This document shows, piece after piece, positions 52,695-61,345 of a stretch of 64,000 bases of DNA. The translations under genes and the position numbers were made by a program. Positions within the stretch are counted from its first letter, which is position 1. Every line of letters starts with the position of its first letter. The notes under the pieces are model-generated. The model did not search any database. It had not been told where the DNA came from and saw nothing but the letters and a program-made list of their open reading frames with translations. This stretch comes from Formicarius rufipectus. Its lineage: Eukaryota; Chordata; Aves; Passeriformes; Formicariidae. The stretch lies in assembly GCA_013399695.1 (NCBI GenBank), contig VXAU01003747.1, forward strand, positions 62,001 through 126,000, written 5' to 3'.

Positions 52695-55600
52695 GTGAGT
52701 GCTGTTTTCAGAAAGTTATTGCACATTACCACAGCTGACTTCAACAGTAACTTCTAAATGAAATGTAAATAAGCCCTCTTAATTCCAATTACCCTTTATT
52801 TTAAAGCTTAATTACAGTAGTTGAAGACAGTCATGGAATGATAATTACAATTTATTTAAACATCGATAAGTAAACATTAGGTTTTATTTTCCTACTGTGA
52901 AATGTATCTAACCTAATGGGCTGATAATTCCATCTAATTGCATGCACAGAAACTGGGTAATTTCTGTCAGGTATCATAAAATGGCAATGACTGCTTTATC
53001 ACAAGATATTAACATTTTCCAAAATCAACTCTTTTTATGAGTCAGCAGTTCCACTCAGCTTTATTTAGTCCTCAATAAAAGGACAAAGGAAAAACTTGGA
53101 GATTTGTGCAGTCAGAGAACAAGGTTCACTTGTTATCAATAAAATCTTATCAATAAAATGTAAAATAAATTGTGGCAGAACTGATCTGTCATTCAGCCAT
53201 CAGAAATGTGTAGTGACTGCCACGAGGCTGTGAAAGCCCTACCTTGAGACGTGAGGGACCTACATGGTGTTAATCAGCCCAGTCCCTCAAGCTATGTCCA
53301 TTTATATTAGTTAATATCTGACCTGCATCTAGTTGTGGCCTTGTTCCCGAATCAGGCAGATACTGATCTCAGACACACTGCTGAAAATCAGAAGTTGGGT
53401 TTTAAAACCATTCCCAAGATGAGAATGATCCTAAATAGGCCTTGTTTTCTAAACATTCCAATTCTATTCCAGCACTCCATTACTGATTACTGAAATGAAA
53501 TAAAATGAAAGAAGCAGTGGCAGATTTGACTGTTTAATACTTATAACCGGGTGCTGCAGACACTAAGAAGGGCTCAGTTTAAGACTTCAGGGCATCAGCA
53601 AAAAGTAACATAACAGTTGGATCAAACCCTTGGGCACTTTTATTTCCACTCCAGAAAAATTAATAAGAGATACTTTCTCTGAATCCCACCTACCAGATGG
53701 TGTTTCTCCTTTTGCATACACTCTTGGGTCTATTTCAGAATATGAAATAAAGACTTTTTAATAGGGAAGAAGTGGAAGGATGGAAGACATGATAACATGG
53801 GTACTGAAACTAAGGATTCAAATAAAGAATATGAAAACCTTTTTCTTCATTCAAAAGTTTCCCTACAAATCTCAGAAGAATTTTAATTTCTGCAAGTGCA
53901 CACTTCCAGAAAGAGTATCTGCTTTTAAGGCAGCAGCATGTGGTATCTCACACCACATTAAATCATCTTTCCCAATCTTTCTAGAGCTGCAGAGTGTAAA
54001 CCCTGACTGCCAGGAGGAGCTTAGTTTCTTTTAACACAAAGAAAACCAGTGTCTAGATGGACAAACAACTTCAGTGACACAGTATAACACCCACTCTGCT
54101 CTTCACCACTCAGCTCAAAGGGAAATCAGCTCAACTTCCTCCCATTTCAGAAGGGAAAAAAAGTAAACTAGTTTCTGGAAAAAAAAGTCTGCTTCTTGAA
54201 ATGAAAGGCTTCCCCCTTTGCCTTCTTAGTCTCAAACTTCCTCACCCACCTTTCAAAATGTAGCATCAGCAGAACTCAATTCCATTCCTCAGGTCTTCTC
54301 CGAAGGAATGCATTTTTTGTAAAGGGATACAGCATCTATGAAAATTTCCTCTGTAATGTGACTTGGCCACACTGATTTACAAAGAGTAGTATTGGTCTGT
54401 AGCCACTCAGACACCATGACCACACTTTCTGCTTTCCCACAGGACCTTTCTGTGATGAGATTATGTCCAGGATCCCTCTGTCACTCACATGGGCTACACA
54501 ACACTGCATCCCTCAACCACTTGCTGCTCTTCAGCCCAGAGTATGCAGCAGGTGAGAACTCTTTCCAAGTGCTCTGCTCAGTTAAAGACAAGCAACTCCT
54601 TAGGATATGTGCAAGCAGCTCAGAGCATGCTAACATCAGTTCCACTTCAGAAACCTGAGTCTTTATGAGAAAGTTGAAGCATCTGAACATTTTATAGACA
54701 GAAAAAAGAATTTGTAATGCCCCCATTATAAGAACCTTCATTTTTCTGAAACAGAATTTTCTGTGTCTCTGCACTAAATGTTTGTCAGTGATTCAAAAAG
54801 GTACTGCGAGTACCATTTGACCTAGGACATAAATAACAAAAGAACTGACAAGTTGAATATGGGGGACTCCTGCCCTCAAAATGTGGTGTCATTTTTATTA
54901 ATAAACACAAATTATGCAGTTTTTACATGTGGATTAAGCTGGCAATGGTCTAGAAATCTTATTGTGACAGACTTGTTCTGGTAATTTTCAGATTTGTTCT
55001 GCATCAGTAATACTTGTATTTCTCAAAAGGAGGAAACATGAGAAGGTGGGAGATATAAAACAGAAAGAACTACAATTTTATTATTGCTGCATCTAAAAAT
55101 CATTCAGTTTACAACACTACTGGGTGCAGAGGCCTCTGCATGCAAATTATCCTGATATCTAGGTCACAAGATGCTTCAATGTGATTTCTAATTAACAAGC
55201 ACAAATTACCATTCCAATAAAATAGTCCATAAAATTGTTGACAGTGAGTTTAACTAACCTTTATCAATATGGTAAGCAATTACAAAGAAAAAATCTAGAT
55301 ATCCACGCTGTCCACAAGCCATGTCAGCATGACATGTTATTCCTCATACTCTCTGACTCAATGAGGCTTTTAATTGTCATGCAGGTGGAGATCAGGTTCA
55401 GGTGAGCAAGCTATTTTGATTAGGTATATTTTTAAGACAGTGCAGTAGTTGCATGGAAATAAATAGATTCTCACAAAGCAAGAGCAGACTATTACTTTCT
55501 AACATCCTGATATAAGGCAGGAATTGCAAATAAATTTTTTTTAAATTTGATGCAGCAGGACAGATCTTTGTGTGGTCTAAATTAGATCCAGTTATGTAAA

Positions 55601-57274
55601 AAAAAACTTCAGACTGGTTTTTCCCCATAAAATCAGATGGTTTATTTTACCCTGCTCTCTTCCAAGTTAGCTGTTTATCTGACTCAAATAGATTTTTTAC
55701 TATGCCATGAATGTGTCCACCCCTCCTTTTCCCCTCTCTTTAATTTCTAAAGATAGCCTCACTATGAGGCCAATTCCTTTCACTTTGAGAGCCATGGAGT
55801 TTCCACCAATTACTTGATTCACAGTATTGCTGATTTTACATTATAATCTCCATAAATTAGAGATACTACAATCAAGTACAAAAGTGGCATGCCTTATTTG
55901 GTGTGCATGTGAGATTAGCATAAATGAATCATTTAATTTACTTAGCTTCACTATACCTCTGCAAATTAAAGAAAGGCATCAACTAGTCTTCTCATCCATA
56001 TCTTGTTTATGAGCCTGTATCTGTGGCTTAGAGTCACGCACAGGCAATGGAATTATGTACTATGAACAGTGCCAGTTAAGAAAAATGTATCCCCTTCATT
56101 AGGATAAGTAAGTAATATTCCCAAAGTCAGGAAAAAACTATCAGCATGATCTAACTTGAGATAGGTGTAAGTACTGCCAAACAAAGCTAAGAGCATCAAA
56201 ATAATATTCTGCAATGCTAGCGTCAAAGGATTGCTGCCTTGATAGCAAAATTAGAGGAGAAGTTCTTTCCCTGTTGAAGACAATAGAAAATAGGTTTAGA
56301 CATTACTCAAAATATGTAGTCAATATTGCTAAGCACAAGGTGAAGAAATGTACAGACAACAGTAAGGGAGTGGAAGTACTCAGAGAATGGCAGGATGAAG
56401 GAAGGCAGTGAATAACTGCATTTTGTCTCATTTTCCCCTCACTTAAGGAAGCAGCTTTTCCCAGTACTCACCTCTCTTTTTGCACATATGCATGATAAGA
56501 TCTCATTTTATGCAAGGAGAAGGTAAAATGGGTCCCTTATTTCCCCTGAAATCACACTAAAATAAACTGCACACAAAAGTCAGGCTCCTGGTTCTTCAAA
56601 TGTAGATTCTGCACAGGTATCAGTAGCTCCACAAGATTAAAAAATATGGTGGTGAATCCAACCTTTTCCTCATTTTCTTCCCATACTTTAAGCATACTTG
56701 GTCTCAGATCAGCCCTGAACCAATTAATTGGCATACCTCTGTGAGAAACCTTCCTTCATTCCCAACACTTTGACATTTTCATCCCTGCCAGAAAGGAGTA
56801 ACTAAGCTGTGAAACTTCTACAAAGAGAAATCACCCCAGCAACTTGATAACTTACGCTGTATTTCATGATACATCTAAAAAGATAGTGAAACCTGAAAAC
56901 TTAAACCAACGCCTCATCCTGGTGACTGGACTAGAAGGTGGTACTGAGTGATAGCCCTGCAGGACACTTCATGGAACTCTTGTACCAAGGCTGATGCAGA
57001 GGCATGTACTCTAAACAAGTGCATTCTAAGCACAGTTTTGCATCCTGAGAGACTGGCATTCAGAAGAGTTCAAAGAGCACAGGATAGTGTTGCCTACTTA
57101 ACACTGCCTCCACTGACAACTTCTTCCCACTAGAACTCCAAAAATATCCCTAATTCACTGTGGTGCACATGGGGTTAAGAAGCTCAACAAGAGTTTGGGA
57201 CAATTTCATGGGACAAGCAAATGCTATATTTGTAACATAAATGTTAGAGTTAGAATTGTGATGACTTAAAGAAA
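52695..57274. other. Non-coding sequence with one small tandem duplication
   Basis: TTATCAATAAAAT occurs twice in tandem at about 53,133-53,160. A 65-codon plus-strand frame at 56,214-56,411 is rich in Lys and charged residues but unrecognised. Nothing else could be identified. The start of the CR1 copy at the right edge is approximate. Confidence 0.5.
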
Positions 57275-57752
57275 CCACTCCTTCCTGGAAAGATGATAGG
57301 GCATCTCATTCTGAGGGCCATCTCTACCGACAGGGATGACAAAAAGGGGATCAGGAGTAGTCAGCTGGATTCACTAAAAGTAAATCACACTTGACCTATG
57401 TGACTGTCTCCTATGATGAAACAACTACCTGGATGGATGAGGGAAGAACAGTGGATATTGCCTAATTCTACTTCAGCAAGGCTTTAGACAGTGTCTCTCG
57501 TAATATCTTCATAGGCAAACTCAGGAAGTGTGGAATGGATGAATTGATGGTGTAGGGGATTGAGAACGGGCCGACTGGCACATCCCAGAGGGTCATAATC
57601 AGTGGCACAGGGTCCAGTTGGAGACCTATCAGTAATGGTGACCCCCAAGGGTCAACACTGGGCCCGGTATTGTTTGACCTATTCATCAGTGACTTGGATG
57701 AAGTGGCAAATGCCTCCTCAGCAAGCTCACTGATGACACAAAGCTGGGAGAA

Positions 57753-58040
57753 GTGGCTGATACCCAAGAGGGCTGTGCAGCCCTTCAGAGGGACCTTGGC
57801 AGGTTGGAGAGATGGGCAGAGAAGAAGTGTCTGAAATTCAACCAAGACAGATGCTGGGTCTTGCAGCTGGGGAAGAGTAACTCCATGCACCAGGAAAGGA
57901 TGGGAGCCGACCTGCTGAAAAGCAGCTATGTGGAGAAGGATCTTGGCGTACTCGTGGACAACAAGCTGTCCATGAGGCAGATGTGTGTCCTGGTGGCTGA
58001 GAAGGCAAGTGGTATCCTGGGCCTCTTCAGAGTCAAGTAA
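57753..58040 (+). pseudogene. CR1 ORF2 fragment (reverse transcriptase, region after the catalytic Asp-Asp)
   Basis: Ninety-five codons remain open inside the CR1 copy. They cover the region just C-terminal to the catalytic Asp-Asp, with the family blocks CAALQRDLGRLERWAEKK, MHQERMGADLL, VEKDLGVLVDNKLSM and ASGILGLF. The Met at the start is internal, not a true initiator, because the LTDDTK block lies just upstream in the same frame. The reading ends at a TAA right after the internal deletion junction. It is a relic with no independent promoter. Confidence 0.85.
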
Positions 58041-58121
58041 AGACGACTGAGAGGGGATCTCGTCAATATATATGACTATCTGAAGGGAGGTTGTCAAGCG
58101 GATGGAGCCAGACTCTTCCTG

Positions 58122-58316
58122 GTGGTGCCAAGCAATAGGACAAGGGGCGAGGGGCTGAAACGGAGATGCAGGAAGTTCCATCTGAATATGAGGAAGAACT
58201 TCTTTACTGTGTGGGTAATTGTGCCCTGGAACAGATTGCCTGGAGAGGTTGTGAATTTTTCCTCACTAGAGATATTCAAGGACCATCTGGATGCAATCTT
58301 GTGCCATGTGCTCTAG
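58122..58316 (+). pseudogene. CR1 ORF2 C-terminal fragment
   Basis: Sixty-four open codons correspond to the C-terminal end of CR1 ORF2: SNRTRGEGLK, FHLNMRKNFFTVW, NRLPGEVV and SLEIFKDHLDAIL, ending at a TAG as the family does before its short 3' untranslated region. The family usually has a His before the Trp-Asn-Arg; here it is Pro (PWNRLP). It lies beyond the internal deletion in the same CR1 copy and is not translated as a gene. Confidence 0.85.
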
Positions 58317-58398
58317 GATGACCCTGCTTGTCAGAGAGGTTAGACCAGATAAACCCACTGCTGTTCTTTTCCAGCCTGACCTATTCTGTGATTCTGTT

Positions 58399-59375
58399 GC
58401 CTGAGTAGCTCCAGAAAAGAAAAAGATTGCAAACAACAAAAGCAAGAACCAGGCAGAATTTTGAGGATCTATGTGGTGCCATTTACGTGTCTGAGTTCCC
58501 TGAACAGTTAGTGTTCTCCAGAGAGCAGTCCATGGCACACAAACAAAGCACCAGGGTACTCCAAATTCCCCTCCTGATAATATGAGGCAGGCTCTGGCAC
58601 AGAACTCAGGTAGCTCTTCCTTCTGGTTCCCAAGTTTGATGGTGCAAATACAGTCTCCCCTTTCCAGAGAAAATGCTATGCAGTACTGAGCTGAGACAGA
58701 TACACCCTCTCTGTGGAGTTTCACACTTAAATGTCAGTGCTTGGAACTTAGTCTGCAGATACTGCTCCTGGTATCGCTCAGCAGCACAGGCCAGATGCAC
58801 TTTGGGGCTTCAGGATATGTCTGCTCTTCTTACTTACCTACTGGGTCCACAACAGATGCTCCAGGGTTTATCTTGCTCAGCACATAGAGTATCTTGGATC
58901 AGCAGGAGTCACTGCCTTTGGTCCTACACTGCATGCTATCTGCCCATCACCCATCCAGTGTCATATTAAATTATTCATGAATGAAATAACAGTTTTCAGC
59001 GTTAATAATTTACTGCTTTACCAAGGGGATGTGTAAGGTAAAATGTAACTGATATGGGAGTCTGAGCTTTGGCAGCTTTTATAATACTCATTCATCTAGT
59101 ATTTTCCATCATTAATCCTTGTGCTCTGCTGACTAGAACATTTGCTCAATGACAGGCATATTTCCCCACTGACATGGATCTGGTACATAGGTTCAGTACC
59201 TGCAAACAGAAACCATATTTTTGTTTGTGGGACTTAATTTATTAAAGTGCTGACATCAGATTTTCCAAAGTCTTAGTCTCAGGAGAAGTCACATGGACCT
59301 AAGTAGGTTTATTTGCTTTAAAAAAGCCTGCTGATATCTGTACAAGGTAGTGAGGATGGGTCCCAGGTAGGCATG
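58399..59375. other. Unassigned sequence between two CR1 fragments
   Basis: Moderately GC-balanced, non-coding. I looked for CR1 ORF2 endonuclease words on the minus strand, which would join it to the 5' CR1 fragment further right, and found none. Minus-strand open frames of 64 and 152 codons here partly run antisense into CR1 and have no family identity. Confidence 0.5.
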
Positions 59376-59410
59376 TAATAATAATGCAATTAATAATAAT
59401 AATTTATTAT
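59376..59410. repeat. AAT trinucleotide microsatellite
   Basis: Interrupted TAA/AAT units (TAATAATAAT, GCAAT, TAATAATAATAATTTATTAT) of about 35 bases. Confidence 0.85.
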
Positions 59411-59984
59411 CCAGCTTCACAGACAGTCCTACTGCCTTTCTTGCCAGAAAAATGAGACAGCCTTTCACTTTGGGGAGACCTGAACTAACTGTATTTACTG
59501 AAAACCTCATCAGAAAGCTCTAATTCACTGTGACAACATATAGGCACCAAAGAGATACAGGTGTGGGGAATTCCTCTGGACAGGCACCAGACATGGGGAT
59601 GTTCACTATGTTCCTCCATTAAGGTAATGGTACATTTGGCATTTCCTTGATCTGACCCCTCTAGACATCCATGAGATGAAAGTAACAAGATCATGAGCAA
59701 TGTACCTCCGAGTATATTCTATAAAATCAGGAAACTCAAGCACTCACTTCAATATTAAGCCAAAAATCCAAAGGAAAAGATTTTCCTTCTTGCTGTTTCT
59801 TTCTCACAACGAGAAGAACTTGAAAACTGCTTTGATAAACTTAAGCTGCTGCTACAGCTAAGCATCAGTGTAAGTCTTGATTTGCAGATCAACAGACACA
59901 CAACAGTTCATCTAACTTAGAGCGGACATCAGAGTTGAACTGAGTGGGATGGCATGTTGTCCCACATCTTATCACTGTTAAACT
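59411..59984. other. Non-coding sequence
   Basis: Lies just beyond the 3' side of the minus-strand CR1 ORF1 relic. No CR1 ORF2 sequence or other repeat was recognised, so the element appears to stop abruptly near 59,985. Confidence 0.5.
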
Positions 59985-61345
59985 TGATGAAATCTCCCTT
60001 CCCCGTAATATCTAGATTAAAGCCCTATCAATAAGGCTCACTAGCCCTTGACTAAAAACCGTTTTCCTCCTTTGATAGAGCTGAATCCTGTCCAAATTCA
60101 GCAAGTATGGTGCCATGTAGGCAAAAATTTTGGTGGCGACACCAGACGTGGAGCCATGTATTAATACACTGGGTCTGCCTATTTTTTCAATGTCACTACC
60201 ACATGGAAGAATGGAGTTAAAAAAAGCCTGTGCCCCTGATTCTCTCACCAACCTTCCCAAATCCTTGAAATCTCTTTTGATAGCCCCCAGACTATGCTTT
60301 GCAGCTTTGTCACTGCCCACACAGAGGACCAGCCACATGCCGTAGTCTGGAGGTTGAACCAGGCTAAAAGGTTTCCTGGCAGTCACCTTAACCCAAGCAC
60401 CAGGGAGGCAGCAGACTTCCATGATAGGAGGGTCCTTTCGGCATAGTAGACTCTCTGCTTCCCTTAGAAGGAAATTGCCTACCACTACAATCCTTTTCTT
60501 CCTTGTGAAACTGTTCTTGATGTATGGTGTAGGCCTTTCTGGCCTTGACAACATCTCTTGTGGAGAGGGACCTTCATCTTCATCATCCATTGATTGTCCT
60601 GCCACATCCAGAGCCTCATACCTATTGTATAGAGGCACCTGGGAGGGTGAAGTAGGCAAGGAAGGCTTTTGCCTGTTGCCCTGAGCAATGACTTGCCTCC
60701 ATTCACCCTTTCCTCCAGATCTACTGCCTTAAGCCTGGCAGGGGAAGGACACGGGACCCTTGTGATCCATGCTTCTTTCTGATCTCTGCACCTGTGTCAA
60801 GAAGGCCAGAGCACAGTTCCACTGGTCTATCTCCTCCTCAGAGTCCCTGATATTTCACAATCTTTCTGCCTTATCTTTTAACTCTGTGACCAGGCTGCAT
60901 ATATCATTCAGCCTGGTCACACCTTTCACAGCTTTCATCTCTACTTCTGTCCAATACCAGTGCCAGGTTCTGGCACTCCTTGCAGCCCCAGACCTGGATG
61001 GCTGCATGTTTTCATGCAGGCTCCATTTGTGTCACCACATCCTTTCTGGGGAGTGCTGGGGACACGGGTCCCTGATGAGTGGTTACCATATGTGGGCTCC
61101 TCCCGCCAGGGTGATGGCCACCAGCTGAGCTCTGGAGCTGGTAGTGTGACTACACCCTCCTTGCATGCCCTTCCTCACCAAATGCTGCACAAACAGCTGC
61201 CCCACGCCCTGTTGGCCATGCTCCCTAGAGATGCTTACATTTCCCATCGTGGCCCCTTGCAATGCCTCCCTCACTTGTTAGAGCTGCCTCTTCCTGGCAG
61301 GTCTCTGTTCTTGCTCTGGTCTCCATAATCCCCAGAACCTGATGC
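59985..61345 (-). mobile_element. CR1 LINE, 5' part: leader and ORF1, 3' part missing
   Basis: The minus strand reads like the 5' third of an avian CR1. It begins with a GC-rich leader, roughly 61,345 to 61,000. Next comes a broken N-terminal ORF1 region with a Cys pair motif (CKEC...CERC) and a Leu/Glu-rich segment (ICSLVTELKDKAERL, then IRDSEEEIDQW) resembling the coiled part of CR1 ORF1. The esterase-like domain follows at 60,659-60,012. After the ORF1 stop, the short CR1-like word GATATTACGGGGAAGGGAGA is followed by unrelated sequence. Stops and frameshifts break the N-terminal part. A 5'-only CR1 piece is unusual because insertions normally lose the 5' end. The outer boundary near 61,345 is uncertain by about 100-200 bases. 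Confidence 0.85.
60012..60659 (-). pseudogene. CR1 ORF1 esterase-like domain, inactive relic
   Basis: 215 codons are open from an internal Met. CR1 ORF1 carries an SGNH-type esterase domain thought to help the ribonucleoprotein. Here residues about 1-30 (VPLYNRYEALD, GQSMDDEDEG) form the linker, and KKRIVVVG leads to the nucleophile block. That block reads GNFLL at 61-65, where the family has Gly-Asp-Ser-Leu-Leu, so the catalytic Ser is gone. EVCCLPGA (81-88), VGSD (114-117), IKRDF and LGRLV (127-138) follow the family. At the C-terminal catalytic site Asp190 remains but the expected His is Gln193. Residues about 161-187 are out of frame: the matching family peptide INTWLHVWCRHQNF appears in another frame at the same place, so two indels compensate. 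The true ORF1 start lies upstream and is broken. Confidence 0.88.

Larger units (their letters stand above)
57275..58398 (+). mobile_element. CR1 LINE, 3' part: decayed reverse transcriptase plus 3' terminus
   Basis: The plus strand encodes broken pieces of CR1 ORF2 in family order. They are FSKALDSVSRNIF (CR1 usually FSKAFDTVSHNIL), a GSTLGPVLFDLFI-like block, LTDDTK at the catalytic Asp-Asp site (usually FADDTK), GCAALQRDLGRLERWAE, and VEKDLGVLVDNKLSM. The C-terminal block NRTRGEGLKRR...MRKNFFTVW...WNRLPGEVV and the 3' end ATTCTGTGATTCTGTTG then follow. In-frame stops near 57,463 and 57,553, and a one-base deletion between DLDE and the LTDD block, show it is dead. After GILGLF (about 58,030) roughly 70 residues expected in CR1 are missing before RRLRGDLV, an internal deletion. 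The 5' part of the element is absent, as is normal for CR1. Reverse transcriptase would prime on nicked target DNA, but no activity can remain. Confidence 0.92.

Noticed and set aside
56214..56411. 65-codon charged open frame that looks protein-like
   Set aside because: Unrecognised, with an upstream in-frame stop, no splice context and no neighbours. Not strong enough to call a gene or pseudogene.
57468..58181. Longest open frame in the window, 237 codons on the minus strand
   Set aside because: It is exactly antisense to the CR1 reverse transcriptase sequence. The plus strand carries the family motifs in order, so this frame is a shadow.
58266..58724. 152-codon minus-strand open frame
   Set aside because: It runs from unassigned sequence into the antisense of the CR1 3' end and has no family features.
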